DNA of 64,000 bases from Panorpa germanica (Eukaryota; Arthropoda; Insecta; Mecoptera; Panorpidae): the NCBI GenBank assembly GCA_963678705.1, contig OY783219.1, positions 4,030,001 to 4,094,000 of the forward strand, read 5' to 3'. The position numbers and the translations under genes were made by a program. The first letter of the stretch is position 1, and each line of letters starts with the position of its first letter. Under the pieces are notes generated by a model, which did no database searches, had not been told where the DNA came from, and saw only the letters and a program-made list of their open reading frames with translations. Below, one piece after another: positions 19,115 through 32,474 of this stretch.

Positions 19115-20775
19115 TGGCTAGTTTCAATTGAATATAACAAATTTATAGTTCAATATGCAAATTTATTTCTCTCCGAGAAAGTTTCGCGGTTTAACCACTG
19201 CGATGCGGTTACGCTGTGCATTGCAGATGCAATCTAGCATCCATTTTCTCATATTGTTCCAAACGGAATTGTTATTCTAATTTTTTTTTTAATTTTGTTA
19301 TGACTGCAGTAAAAAAAACATACAGTCTGTGACAAACAACATTATCTCGAGGTGCTGCGTAATGCCCACTCAAGTTGGCAGCCAACATATATAAATATTA
19401 GTTATAACTTTCTTTTCTAATCGTTATATATTAGAATATGTAATAGATGACCTAAAAACAAAAGAGCGCAGCGCGTTTGTTCTAAAAGAAAAATAGGTTA
19501 GGATTGGGCAACTGTTTTTTGCTGCGTAGCGTCATTTCTAAATTTTACATGCAGTTTATTTCGTTCAGTGCATAATGTTGTTGTAGTGAATTGAGAACAG
19601 AACGCAGTATTTCTTAATAATGAATCAGTGGCGTTTAATCGCTAGACAAAAAGGGCGCGTAAGCCTCTTCTTCAAAAGCTACTTCTTTGTCACAAACTTA
19701 ATTCTATTTTTGAACTGAAAATCCTTCTAATTTCAAGTACTGAAGAGCAATTCAGAATTCATCATTATATTATGATTGTTGTAAAAAAAGAAAAATATTC
19801 TTCTGTGACGTCACGTGCAGAGATGACAGAAGCGACAAAACTCAAATTCATATTTTGAACAGCTATATTTTTTGGATATTTCAATCGAAAATAAGAATAA
19901 AACAACTCTTAAAAACTAATTTCACAAGTCTATTGCTTCCAGTGACATTTTTTGTGTCACCACAATTTAATTCCGCATCTGTCTAGATCAATATTTATTG
20001 CCCATCCGTAAACTGAATTATATAAAAAGAGGTTGACGTAATACAATCAACAAAGCAGTCTAAAATGAGATCAGCTTTTATTCAAACAATTATCTTTTTG
20101 CACACAAAAACTAACCAACAAGCAAACGTCCTATGAAAACATGAACTTGTCCAGTCCTTGACTTTTTTCTATGAAGTTCACATTTACAAAATCTGTTCGT
20201 TGTCAGGTGTGATAATAGGATAACATCATTATCAATCTTTTATATTCAAATTAAAACAAAAAATTAAATAGCTACACTCAAATTATCATATTTCGATTGT
20301 TATCATATATGATTTGACACCGGATATATAATTAAATTTCAGTAATATAATATTATTTGTTATCAATTTTTATGCGGAAAAGAACACTTTATTTTGACTA
20401 TGAGTGGCGAAACTATTTATAGAATTAGTTAATTATTAGTTAATTAAAATATGATTTAAATTTTACTAAAAAAATTAGCAAACTTCTTTAGGCTTGTTCA
20501 TTAAAACATATTTAATTTCTAATTTATTTGACAACACCTCCGCACCCTTTCTCAATTTCTCTAAGAACAGCGTAAGGAGATTCGTAATACTCAAGGTCAA
20601 TTCTAATGTAAATAATATTTTCACACAGAGAATATCGGCGCAACGGTCATTTTAAAGTTAAATCGGACAGTCATAAATAAGATGTTGTATTCATATTTAA
20701 ATTTAATAAAAAACACATTTAGGAATATGTATATAAAATTATGTAACTTTTTAAATAATTAAATTTATAACTGTA

Positions 20776-20834
20776 GAGTTAGGCCTCTCACACTGGAACA
20801 CAACCAAATCGTAGTCTATTCTAGTGTGAGAGAG
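20776..20834. repeat. Short hairpin with CTCTCACACT stem
   Basis: CTCTCACACTGGAA and TTCTAGTGTGAGAG form a stem of about 13 bp around a loop of roughly 24 nt. It might be a tiny MITE or an RNA hairpin. A related half (TCTCTCACACTGAAAC) occurs in ARSB intron 9 near 12764, which favours a repeat origin. Confidence 0.4.
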
Positions 20835-21308
20835 TCTTAATAATAAAATACGGACACCGTGCAAAAAAGGAACTTAATCCGCCACCGCCGAACCACAAAA
20901 GAAGACAACATACTTTTCCGGCTGGTTTCACAATTCGTACCTGACTTTAGTTCGTGTCTTATCAATATTTTTGCTCATAGTTCGATAGCCGATAAACACG
21001 CAAATGTCTTAATCGTCGTAATTTATGCACAAATCTTGCGAATTCTTTCTCTGACACCAGAGGAATTGGAGAGAGAGGGAAGAGGAGTGTTGTACAAGTG
21101 TCAGTGTCAACAATTTGCAACTGTATTTATAAATTTATGTACGGAATGTCCTAAAAATAAAGCCTAACGGAAATATTATGCCATTTGTATTCTTTTGGGG
21201 CAGTTGTTTCTTACTATAAACTCGTATAAAATAAAAATTCATCTAAAACTTATTTCTCCTTAAAATTATATAAGTAATATCACTTAAATCACTATAACTT
21301 GCAATATA

Positions 21309-21886
21309 ATGGGCTTGTGTCCTATGTCTTAATTTCTATAAAAGTGTACTATATATAGTATAAGTCGGTTACTAGAACCTCAAATGTCCAATTATTTTTT
21401 AATTACTTCTTATATTTCAAGAGATATTAACAATTAAAAAAAGTCATTTTGTCTCTTTAATTATTAAAGGGATTCAACGTTGTACACATTCCAAGTGCAT
21501 GTGACATCACAATCCTTGTGTAAGGTTACCAACCTTACACCTCATAAATCTCTGCTATATGTATTTATATATCAAAATGCCTTAGCAGGGTTAAATAAAA
21601 TAAAAACTTATTATTCTTTGATTTGACTTCATTATTTGACTACCAACAGCTACAAAACATTACCACAGCACTGACCTACTCAACAAATAACTGACGTTAA
21701 AATGCATTTTACGTCATACAAATATGGCCGATCATTTCTAGCGCTAAAACTACAATTCAAACTTTTAATTGCTATATCTCCGTCAATATTTAGATATTTA
21801 ATAAAATAGACACGCCAATACACACATTTATTAACATCAATTTCAATCAACAATTGAAAAATCAACCACTAAAAAATGAGGACACA
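21309..21886 (+). mobile_element. MITE, ATGGGCTTGTG family, copy 3 (right end truncated)
   Basis: It starts ATGGGCTTGTGTCCTATG after a TA and follows the family sequence through to AAAAAATGAGGACACA. The last bases of the right terminal repeat are replaced by another repeat that begins at about 21887. Relative to copy 1 it has an internal deletion near 21580. Confidence 0.75.
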
Positions 21887-24099
21887 TGAGTCTAAATCTC
21901 ATGAAATTTTAACACATATCATTTAAAGGTTGGTACTATCTAAGAATCATAGGGATTCGTCAATAGTGGCCCCATTTATGTCATACTACTCACTTATTTA
22001 GTGATGCGTTATTCTATATAGTAAAACTTTGATGTTTTAAAGTAATGTTGCATCAATCTCTAGAGTAGCACTATCTTTTCGTTGTTAATAAATAATTTAA
22101 ACAAAAATTAGATTAAAATTAAAGTTGAGGTCGTTGAACGGATTTCGTCTTAATTTATGAACTTGTTCCACAAGTCAATGATCCATTTCCTTGTTGCCGA
22201 GGTTCGAAGTTGGACGCCCATTAATTAAACATGAACCGTATACACCGTATAGATGTATAAATACGTTATAGGTAATATTTAGGTCAGCAGAGTATATGGA
22301 AAGTAGAATGAAACCAGTTGACAGTAAAGTGTAGAACAGGTGTGTAAATCAATGAAGCACATACCGTGGACACGTGGAACTACGACACTAACCTGGTGAA
22401 GATCGTTTTCTAAAACGTTTCTGATGCATCTTTGTTTTTGTTATTAAATTATAATCTGTAAGCTGTTTTAAGGGGGGGGTAAGGTCAAAACGATAAAAAA
22501 GAAGCATATTTTCGATAATGTTTTTTGACGACACTGTTAATATATAATTATTACATATAAAATGATAAAATGACATTTGAAGAATACTTTGTGAAATTTT
22601 CATAAATAAATGTCAAGAAATGAGGTATTGACAGCGAATCTCCGCATACGTCACAAAAAAAGTAACATTGCGGTGCCACTCATAACTCATCACTGGATTT
22701 TCTGAAATGGAAAAACCAAAATGATTTTATTAGTTGATAAGTTTCTGCAGGTAACGCTTTCGAGTTTTTCTTTTTTTTATTGCTTTTTCAATTTTTTACA
22801 GCACTTAAAAGTCAAAATATCGATTTTTCATTAAAAAAATCAGAATCTTTCTTATTTTAAAATACATTAAAATTAAAAAAAACTCGACAGCGTTACCTTG
22901 GCATTTATGTCAAGAAAGAGTGTGCAAAATTTCAAAAGAATCGGTCCAGTAAATTTTGAGATAGAGAGGGCACCGTGTCATGTGTGAGAAACCGCATTTA
23001 AAAGTTTTAAAGTAACACGAAAGCAGACCAGAGAGGTGAAGACTTAAAAGTCTATATCTCCGACAGCCTCCCCCCCCCCAACCCTTAAATTAGCTAACAT
23101 TTCTTATATGAGTGCTCAATGGGCTTGTGAACGATTCTATAAAACTGTACCTGAAATATTTTTTAATAAGTTGCAATTTTCACGCAGATTTCGAAAGCCA
23201 ATATTATCTTAGAAAAATACAATTAGATTTATCGCATTAGTACAAAATATAACCAGTGATATATAATACGTTTATTAATAAAAGGAAATATTTTATTCTT
23301 TTTTTGCAAGTTCCAGCATGTGTATGTAAAAATATTTGCTTCTAATAAAAAGAAATTGAAACTGACTTGCCTATGTAAATATCTTCGAAATTGCTACCTC
23401 GCCGGAAGAGTCTAAATTTTACGAGATCTGTGGCACGATGCCTGACTTTAACCACCAGTAATGTGCTTCGTTTTTCACCTTTCAAAAAAAAGATTACCGG
23501 CACCTGGTTTATAGGACATAATAGACCTGTAGTACTAACAAATTAATAAAAAATGCGAAGAAAAAGTATCCAAGCAATACAAAAGCTATTTTCCTTACTT
23601 AATAATTGTATAAAAATGATTTTATATTGTTTTGTATATTATAATTTGTTTTATATATTGTTTTATATACATATATATACATTTTAGATAAATACTTCAG
23701 TTTCATTTAAAACAATTTGTAAGTAATTCTGCTCTATTAAATCCTTTACATGGTTCAACAAATATCTAACCGTGTTTAAAAGCAAAATAACAGCACGAAA
23801 ACTTAATTATAAAAAATGTAAGTGAAAAGTATCAGTAGAAAATTCTAGTATTTATATATATAGCGTTGAAAGTTTGATGCGATGAGAATTAGACAAACGG
23901 CAGAAGAGGGGAGAGAGCACTTAAGTGAAACCGGAGAACTTAATTGTGGGACATAGTGGACAAATGACAGATTCCCCACGGGGTTCGTTTAAATAACTAT
24001 CAATCATAATAATTACAAGTAAACATGTTTTTCTTATTTTTATTATCCTCTTTTTACTCAAAGTAGCTCCTTTTAAACCGAGAGTATACTTGTACATAC

Positions 24100-24318
24100 A
24101 AAGTAAGGATTATTTAACTTCACAGTTTTTCTTGTATATAGATAAGTATCTTGTTTTATCAGCCAGTTAGCATTCCAATCTAAGCGGTTCTGCCCCATTA
24201 TCCACTGTTGAACATCTGGACGTAATCCACGTTTTTCTTCATGCATTTTTGACATTTCTTGACGTACTGTGTCCATCATATCACCGCGTTCACATGTCAG
24301 AACTCCAGAAGGAGGTAG
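24100..24318 (-). CDS. Orphan exon-like open frame, unknown product
   Basis: A minus-strand open frame reads CERGDMMDTVRQEMSKMHEE, then contains LRPDVQQWIMGQNRLDWNAN and ends near KLNNPYF at a plausible donor, TTT|GTATGT (24100). Mixed charged and aromatic composition makes it look more protein-like than the surrounding AT-rich frames. I do not recognise the family. It could be one exon of a gene whose other parts I cannot see, a transposase relic, or chance. The upstream boundary is approximate. Confidence 0.3.
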
Positions 24319-26009
24319 TTCATCATTTTATCAACTGCAATGCATCTAGAGTTATTGGCCGGGCAAAGATCTAACTAGGATCAAAGAAGAGCATGTCTCA
24401 TGTCGAGTAAATAGCGGAATATTGATACACCGTTTGATGAAACGTAGCATAGTTATTTCAATGTAACATTTACATATAATTTACATTAGGGGAGACGTAC
24501 AAGGCGTGAACTTGAGGCTCTGCAAAATCTCAAGTAATTGTACATTTTTTTAAAGTTTGGTTTGGTTCAATTTTAGTTATTAAGGATCATTTTCTTCTGG
24601 GGCTAAGGTCTAAACCCGCTTCTGGCTTTTATATTAATGTCAAATAAACCTGAAATCAACAATTAATTATATTTAAACTCGTGTATGTCTATTTATGAAC
24701 TAAAGAGAGATTAACTTGGCAATTTTACTTATCTTCTGTCTTTTATTTACTTTATTTAATGTTAATTTTTAAGTAAATATTAAAACAAAAAGTCATTGTG
24801 ATGTAATAGATTTAAATAGAAATTATTTTTATTTTTAAAAATCAAATCCAAATAAAATAATTAATGATTGACGTATGATATGTTAGCTGGAAGGCAAGTG
24901 TAACCTGCCTAATTTACTTAACTTGCTTAAAGGCATTGTTCAAGAATTAATAACTAATTAGTGGTTCTGTTATTCATTGTACAAACTTTAAATGATATGA
25001 GCAGCTGTGTTTAAAGTCTTCAACATACTCGCTTCGCTATTTACAAATTGCTATTCAACATATTTCTTCTTATACTAAGATAGTTCATCAGTAGTTATGC
25101 TGTAATTTGAGTCTTCTAACATCATTATTATTTCTCTTAGAAGATAAGACATCAGTAATTTCATTTAATAAAGAAATATAAATTGTACCCGTTTATAATT
25201 ATCCAACTATCATAATAATTTTAAACTCAACGTAAAATAACTAATAAGAAAACTAAATATGATTGGCTGCAGGATTATAGATAAAGGGACTATAAGCCTA
25301 CAATTTCTTGTTTATAAGACTGTAATAATTTAAAATTATGACCGTTAGAGCGAGTTAGCTACATTTCATTATAGAAAGAACTAGAATTGAAATAAACCGA
25401 CGGTAAATAATAAATAAATTAGAAAACTGTTAAAATGATTAACAAATTTAAACTTTTATATTGCTGTTAGTTCTATTGCATAAGTAACAGGCGCACTGTC
25501 AGGATATATCTCGTTATAAATAATTCTTAATCTTAGTTAAAAGAGAAAAACACAATTCTTTCCAATTAATTTTTTTTTAATTAGCTTAAATAAATAAAAA
25601 AATACATTTCACTAGCATAGGTTAAATATTTCATTATTAAAATTAAGTTTTAATTCTTTAGAAAGTCTCAGAACATAGCAAAATAAAAAAAAACTACAAA
25701 ATAATATAACAGTATTTTTTGGAAAACTTTAATAAACCTTAGAAAACAAACAGATATTTACAAAATAATTTTTCCTATATTTAATTTAATTCTATTTTCT
25801 TTTAAATATTTTGAAGTGCATATATTCTATATTATTATTGTCTTATTCTACAATGGTTCCAAATTTCAGAGCTTCAATTTTCAACAATGGAAAACTATTT
25901 TCTTTGAGAATGGTTAGTAGACTCTAGCGGAGTAACAATGGACAAATAGAAGCTTAGTTTAGTACTTATCTTTTTGCGTATTATTAAATATATAAATGCA
26001 CTTTACTTT

Positions 26010-29000
26010 CTACAAAATTTCTAAATCACAATGCCTTATTTGAGGGAATTTTGTCTGTAACAAAATCATTATTATCATTATATTTATATACAAAATTATA
26101 TACATTATGTAATATTTCAAAAGGTATAACTTACCCTTAACTTAAGTTCAATTCGATCTATTTCTCCGCCCATTAAATCGACAATATTTTCACCATGTTT
26201 CAGTAAAAATTCTTCTAACTCGTCTATAGTTTTAAATTTGTTAACTTCCTACAAGAAAATCATAATTAAAATTAATTTTGAAATAAAAGCAATAATAACA
26301 AGTAGTGTATAATACATTTTTACATACTTCTAATAATACATTTAAGTCTAACTTATCAAGATACGCTCTGGATAATTCTCTGCCATCAAAATCCATTTCA
26401 GCCTGTAAAATTAGATTAAGAAATAATTACATTTGATAGCAAGACGGCTAAGATTTTGAATAAATTATTTGTACCTTATACCGCACTAAATTGTTGCCCA
26501 TGTCAATTCCTTTAACATCATGGATAGCTCTTATCATTACATCAGATTCTAGAACGGCATTCATATCATCAAGCTTTTCTTGCTGTATGGATCTATAAAT
26601 AGATATGAATTAAAAACTAAATTAAATGATAATTGTTAAAAATATATAAAAAGTTTGTTACCTGCCAACTAATGCGGCAACATTACTATAAATAATAAAT
26701 GATGCGACTCCAGCTAAAAGTCCTCCTATGACGATAGACCCCACAGAATCAGCCAACGGTGACTGAGTCATAGAAGACAATCCCATACATCCTGCTGCTA
26801 CCAAAACTCCTAAAACTGCAGCTGTATCTTCCAGCATAACCACGTTAACACTAGGATCCTGACCTCGCATAACTAGTAACACAATTATTATAGAAAAGAT
26901 GTACATTTATTAGGGAAATTTTGTAAATTGAATATTACCATATTCTTTAACAGAAATGCTAGCTTCGCGGGCTCCTTTACGAATGGAATTAAAAGCCATT
27001 AGCAAAGTAGCGCCTTCTGAAACGGTTGATCCTCCTAGGATATAATACGCCTAAAATACGTAATGAGAAGATTATACATATGTTTTTTATGTAAGTAAAT
27101 GACTTAAAATACTCACCCAATAGTAATCTTCAACGGGATGAGGATTGAGGAGACCGTCTACGCCGTGGTATACAGAGAGTCCAGCTCCTACACAGAAAAT
27201 GCCAACTCCAGAGATCAAAGAAGCTACGTACCGCATATTGGAATACCCATATGGATGCTTTGTATCCGCCTCCTGCAATGTATATAAAATTAGTGCGCTT
27301 CCAACTAAAATGTGACCATCTTATTGTTTTAAGGAACCAAGTAAACCTACTTACTTGTACTGATTTGTGAATTCCATAAGCTAAGATCAATTGATTAACT
27401 GTATCAGCTAAGGAATGAATACATTCCGAGAACATACTATTAGACCCTGTGAAAATCCAGGCAAATAGTTTAAATAGAAAATTGCTGGCATTTCTAAAAC
27501 AAAAGTTTCATTATAAATATGTTCCAATATTTAATTACGGATTATAGTTTATTGATATTTATTTAATAGATAATAAAAATAAATTAAGACACACTATTCA
27601 AGGTAATTTCTCACATAGCAACTGCAGCTATTACGACTCTTCCAGATCGTCCCATTAAACCTGTTTCAGTTTCTGTAATTTCAGACCTAGTGCCCATTTC
27701 CCTTCTGTAATCTCTTAATCTTCGTTTTTGCGTAAAAACATCTGTAATTAAATTTTTTTTTATTTTCTTTAGTAATACGGTTAAATTATATATTCTAATT
27801 CTATGTATGCTTACTTTGTTGATACGTCTTCCTTTCAATATCTCGTTTCAAAAGCTCTTTCCTTAAATTATCCATGGAACCCCAAACCTTAAAGAATTCA
27901 TTACATAAATGTTACGTAAATGATATATTTCTGTTTATAATCATTTAGTTAATTGTACATATAGCGCCACATATAAAGACAAAACGGGTGCCATTATGAC
28001 TATTACATAGAACATAATATTACCTTATATTCATGTAATATTTTAATTAAACAAAACCTAGTAATATTTAATCCAAAAGAGTTTTACTTTATTATTCTCC
28101 AGCAATTTTAAAGTCTTAAAAGGGTTGTCTTAAAATTTTATAATCGTTAAAACCTTCTTCTTAACAAGTTCTATGATTATGTCAATAGGCAAAAAGGTGA
28201 AAAATAGGTCACAAAATTTAGTATATTATGTAACAGGTAACTTTTGTTACCTTTGGATATTAAGTAATCAGAAATTACATTATTGAGAATAATTTTTGTT
28301 AATGATGAATTTAAAAAGAATTAAATATATGTTTATTTGAATATAACTTTAACGCAAGTAAAGAAATTATGTTAATAGCTCATTGAACAAATCCAAAATA
28401 AAATAGTTCTCACTTTAATTGCCACAGCTTCAACATCTTTTCGCCAATGCACAATAATGGGAGGCTCCAATTCATAAGGGGACCGTCTTTTTGTTTTTGG
28501 CAGCGATTCTAAATCACTAGGCTTCAAAAGAAACTCAGACATAGCTCGCATAGGTGTTATAAAATTCCTTTCCAAAGTATTTGCGAAATGGTCAAAACGT
28601 TTGCGCTGTTTTTTGGGCGTAGCAGCTACTACCACCTCTGGTTCAACGACCTTTTTCTTCTCAGATGGTGAAGACAAATCTTTGGTTATCACTACTCCTG
28701 TTACCTACATTATCTTTCATTTATTATGGCTTTTATTTTAGATTGTTTTTAATTTAAATATTTAAAATTAAATGAAATGGGGCAAGAAGTATGCAATGTT
28801 TTTAATAATAAAGTATAGCTTAATTTAGATGCGCTCTTCACTTCTTACCCCACATTGTCTAATAGATAAATACCGTATCTCCGGAAGCGGAAGCAGCGTT
28901 TCCATTGACAACAATTTTTCCGCCCTTAACTATGATTTCCTTAACTACAATCTCATCTCCTGTAGCTTGTGTTGCCGTTGCAGTAGGCGCAGCAGATATT

Positions 29001-29461
29001 TGAATGTTATCGGAAGACTTTCCTTCTTTAACTTCATGATTTGACTTTGTCTTATCTCCAATTACACTCGGGTTATTATTATTTTTCGAATTCGACATCA
29101 TCTTTTGCCATTGCGTTAACCCAATAGAACCTTTGCTCCATTTTATTGGAATAACGCATAAACTCTTATTGTTGGAGACTAAAATACTAAATTTTCGACG
29201 AAGCCCTGCACCTGACTGTTAAAATAAATAATATTAATAACAACATTATTTATTTGAAATATTCAAATATGTTTTAAAGTTATTACTTGTAATCTATTTT
29301 AATGTTTCATAAAATTCTAACAATTTAGTCATGCCATCACGAATATTAAACAAAGGAATGCATTATTCGATACCAACCTCAAATTGTAGGAATAACATCT
29401 GTGTCGTGGGTGCCCCCCTCTGGCAGAGTACCCGAGCGAGGTCCCAGGCCCGCGGAAGCAT
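26010..29461 (-). CDS. SLC30A9: Zinc transporter 9 (SLC30A9/ZnT9), complete
   Basis: Thirteen exons: 29461-29378, 29215-28874, 28704-28414, 27887-27815, 27741-27615, 27493-27355, 27272-27117, 27050-26939, 26872-26662, 26592-26475, 26402-26328, 26248-26135 and 26054-26010. All phases agree; 628 residues. The first 28 residues are Arg-containing and poor in acidic residues, like a mitochondrial presequence. Residues 143-239 hold the conserved region with ESLPKTKRRSP and WRKDVEA. The cation-efflux core follows, with HSLAD at 332-336 (the H-x-x-x-D zinc site), HPYGYSNMRY, and MLEDTAAVLG near 454-463. The tail is EFLLKHGENI and, in a 15-codon last exon, RHCDLEIL. ZnT9 is known as a mitochondrial zinc exporter. 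Human ZnT9 is 568 residues; the extra length here is in exons 1-3. The gene lies 885 bp downstream of the ELOVL gene on the same strand. Confidence 0.93.
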
Positions 29462-30345
29462 GGCCCTGACCGTGTTAAACTAGCCAAAAACCAAATTCAA
29501 AAACTGTAAAAATAACTCGTTGTAAATCACCTTATATACACCTTGACAGATTAAACACATTCATAGATGATATATACTTGTTTTGCTAATGATGTCATGA
29601 AATTATTTTCATATATTTTTAAGAAAACGAAGGTAATTAGCGTAAGAAATAAGGTTATGTGTGGCATTTACAACAATAGAAGCTTATAGTATTCTTAGAC
29701 TGAGTTAAGAGCAAAGTATTTTGTTAGTTATTGTACTTACCGAATTGAAAAATCATTAATATTTAATATAAATTATTTATTAAACTTATTTAGCATATGA
29801 CAGCGGTATTTTACAACTTATATTTAAAGATTTTGTGGATTCGCTAATGAAGCTGTCAAGCGCACTACTCGGATTGAATCGGGTATGTTCGGTAGTTCGC
29901 TAATAGTCGCTGGTCGTTAATGATTCACGGGCAAGTGCGCGAATTTAAGATTATTTAAATATTTAATTATTTTCTTTTATTAAATACTTATACAAAATCA
30001 TACAAAATATACTAAAATTATTTGTAACAAACTAATAAATATAATAAACATATTTATCTGTAAAAACCCTGAGTTTTTAAAAAAGAACAAAATCATTTAA
30101 TAAAAGATTAAATAACAAAAATTGATAACGATACATTTTACATAAAATTAAAATAAATTATAAATAAAAGTAGTAGTACATATTGCTATGGCGAACATTT
30201 TACTAGATACAATTTAATGTTTATAATCAAAATAAAATTTATAAAAAGCTATACAACATATTGTTGTCAATTATATATTCTTCACAGTTTTTTTTTATGA
30301 AACACATTAGATATTTATTTTATTAATTAATGTTTTTCTGAATGT
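29462..30345. other. Spacer between ZnT9 start and ELOVL stop
   Basis: It contains the ZnT9 promoter/5'UTR (GC-richer up to about 29480) and the ELOVL 3'UTR. An AATAAAATAAAT polyadenylation signal on the minus strand (about 30313-30324) lies some 25 bp past the ELOVL stop. A GC-richer patch at 29850-29940 is unexplained. Confidence 0.45.
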
Positions 30346-32474
30346 CTATTCTAATTTTTTGGATGTTTTCTTGTGATAGCCGTTTCTTGTTATTCCATTT
30401 TCAGTTGTCTTGATATTGTTTTCTCGCTTATAGAATGCTTTCTTTCCCTGCAAGAGAATATATACATTTAAAATCAATATCAACGTTTAGTTTAAGAATG
30501 TTGCATCGCGATAATACTTTAAGAAAGTATAATAAATAGTTGCAACCTCCTTAAACGTGTTAGATTTTTGTTATTACCTTCTCTATATAAGCCTTGATGT
30601 AGAAATTTCCAAATAATACAATGAATGACACCATGTAGATTACCAAAGCGTAATGCATCCAAAGCGGAAATTCGCAGCCTGTGCGGATGCCATTAATTCC
30701 AAGGACTAACGCGCAGGTAAATTGAATCTGGAAATAAAATTCGCATTAAATAAAAATAATTTGGTAAACCTGGACCTAAACTAACGAAAAGGTAAAGCTT
30801 TCCTTACCAGTTGTAGGATAGTGATGTATTTCTTCCACCACAGAAATTGGGTAACTTTCGGACCTAAAGTTGATAACCCGTAGTAAGAATACATTAAGAC
30901 ATGGATAAAACTGTTCACCATAGCTGGAAGGAACGCTGTAGAAAAAAAAAGTGATTAAAATATAAATTTGAGAAATTTGTCATCAAACTATGCATTTTTG
31001 CTAAGTAACATTTTGTTTTCAACATGTAAAAAGGTTGGTATTTTCGGGATGGAAGGCGCACCGTGACAATAAGTGTGCAATAAGTTTTTTTTGTTTATCT
31101 TGAAAAGTATACATTGCACAAAAATTTTGTCAAGAGCTTTCTTGTAGATTATGATATTATCTACCACTTTTATTAACTACTTTTTATTGTAAGTTTTATA
31201 ATAAAAAAGTTATAGGCTAATATATAGGCTACAGTGTGTTAATTAGATTTATTTTTGCTTATAACTTTTTTATTATAATAGTTAACACAAAGAATTATTA
31301 ACAAAAGTTGTAGATGATATTATTATCTATAAAAAAGTTCTTAACAGAATTTTTGTATAAGTTGTAGTTTTTAAAATAAACAAAAGAAACTAATTACACG
31401 TCTCTTACCCAAAAAATTCAGGTTTGATGACATGGAAATATTTGATACAACACAAATTTACTTACTGGATCCGCTGGGCACCCATTTAATTCCAATCCAC
31501 CAAAGGGAAAACATCGTCGAGTGATGATAGACGTGTAAGAATGTCAACTGACTGTCCTTTTTCCGTAAGATGAAAAAGAAAGTGTCGCAGAACTCCAATA
31601 GTTTTGAAAAATAATACCACCAAACAGCATTTGTTATCTAATGAAAAAATTTAATGAATGAGAATTGGTTTAATCATCGCGAGTGTTTAATAAGTTGCGT
31701 CATACCAGGCGCCGACTTACCTGTAACTCATCAGGGTGGTCGTCGTGTTGCCGACACGGCTCGCATACGTAGCTGTATTTAAGCCTTGTTGCTGCTGTTA
31801 ACAGCTGCACGGCGATATATCCATTTAACGCAGCCATCGACAAATTGTACGGTAACAAAAGCCAGTTCAAATTAAAGGCATGTCGATTCTTCATTAATTT
31901 AGGTCCAGCCCAAACAATACTAAGATATATTAATGTGTAGATGAGCGTAGGGGCTGGAGAATCCACTAAAAGCCATCCTTTCGTTCGGGAATCTGATAAA
32001 AAAAGATCGTTAATATGGCCCATGTGGAACCGACATTATTTGGGAAGCAATCAATCTGTCAATCAAAATTATAATTTAAGATTACTATTATTTATTTGGA
32101 CTTATGGGTTACAACTTTGGAGTACATCAGCTAATCAAACATTGCGATCTTACAAAGATTCCAATCTAAAACTTTACGCGTGATTGTAGATCTTGCTATA
32201 CCTACAGTAAGACAAGAAATTAAAACTCGAACTCGAGTTGTGAACCATCCAAATACAGTAGTGACCAAGCTAATGGAAGACAGTACCACTTTCAGCGGAT
32301 TTATAAAAAAAATAATCGAAATAGAAGGACTGAGAAGTTCCCAAATACGTCACTTTTTGGTCACGTTTTAGTCCATTATTTATCCGACTTACCTGATAAT
32401 GTTAAAGTCCATAGATAATAATCATATGCTTCATGTAACAGTGATTGCGTTGTATTTAGAAAAATTTCCGCCAT
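30346..32474 (-). CDS. ELOVL-type very-long-chain fatty acid elongase, complete
   Basis: Six exons: 32474-32393, 31992-31721, 31637-31466, 30935-30808, 30727-30578 and 30447-30346, giving 301 residues in frame. The elongase signature is present: [16 protein letters not shown] (130-145), the histidine box HVYHH (153-157), then [13 protein letters not shown] and TILQLIQF. Multiple hydrophobic segments fit the usual seven-pass ER protein. The C-terminus ends SKKLE, a KKxx dilysine ER-retrieval signal. Enzymes of this family condense malonyl-CoA with long-chain acyl-CoA. The sequence looks closest to the ELOVL4/7-like insect group, but chain-length specificity cannot be read from it. Intron 1 contains a LINE fragment and intron 3 a foldback element. 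Confidence 0.93.
31062..31405. mobile_element. Long inverted-repeat (foldback) element in ELOVL intron 3
   Basis: The left arm (about 31066-31235) and the reverse complement of the right arm (to about 31405) align over some 160 bp. Matching blocks include AGTTTTTTTTGTTTAT with AGTTTCTTTTGTTTAT, CACAAAAATTTTGTCAAGA with TACAAAAATTCTGTTAAGA, and AATAAAAAAGTTATA near the centre. The arms touch with almost no loop. It could form a long hairpin in the pre-mRNA. Confidence 0.7.
32030..32330 (+). pseudogene. Jockey-like LINE reverse-transcriptase C-terminal fragment
   Basis: On the plus strand, opposite to the host gene and within ELOVL intron 1, frames contain [15 protein letters not shown] and then, after a frame change near 32180, [10 protein letters not shown] and [12 protein letters not shown]. 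These resemble the region after the polymerase domain of Jockey-clade non-LTR elements, where I-W-T-Y-G-x-Q-L-W-G is a hallmark. The piece is short, frame-shifted and apparently missing the segment between the two blocks. Confidence 0.65.

Larger units (their letters stand above)
16922..26009. other. Gene-poor interval between ARSB and ZnT9
   Basis: The ARSB promoter should lie just above 16921. The rest holds MITEs (16981-17170, 18870-19114, 21309-21886), a repeat of unknown class shared between 18600-18760, 21887-22020 and 58380-58600, a small hairpin (20776-20834), G8 and C10 tracts near 22472 and 23068 in opposite senses, and one exon-like open frame (24100-24318, minus). Long stretches (about 17200-18560, 19130-20770, 24350-26000) show nothing I can name. 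Confidence 0.45.

Noticed and set aside
20859..21167. 102-codon plus-strand frame.
   Set aside because: No domain or recognisable similarity; it starts beside a repeat hairpin and ends near a MITE. Not enough support.
29378..29461. The GC-rich patch upstream of ZnT9 as a CpG-type island or transposon.
   Set aside because: It is explained by the first coding exon (28 codons) that joins in frame to the next exon.
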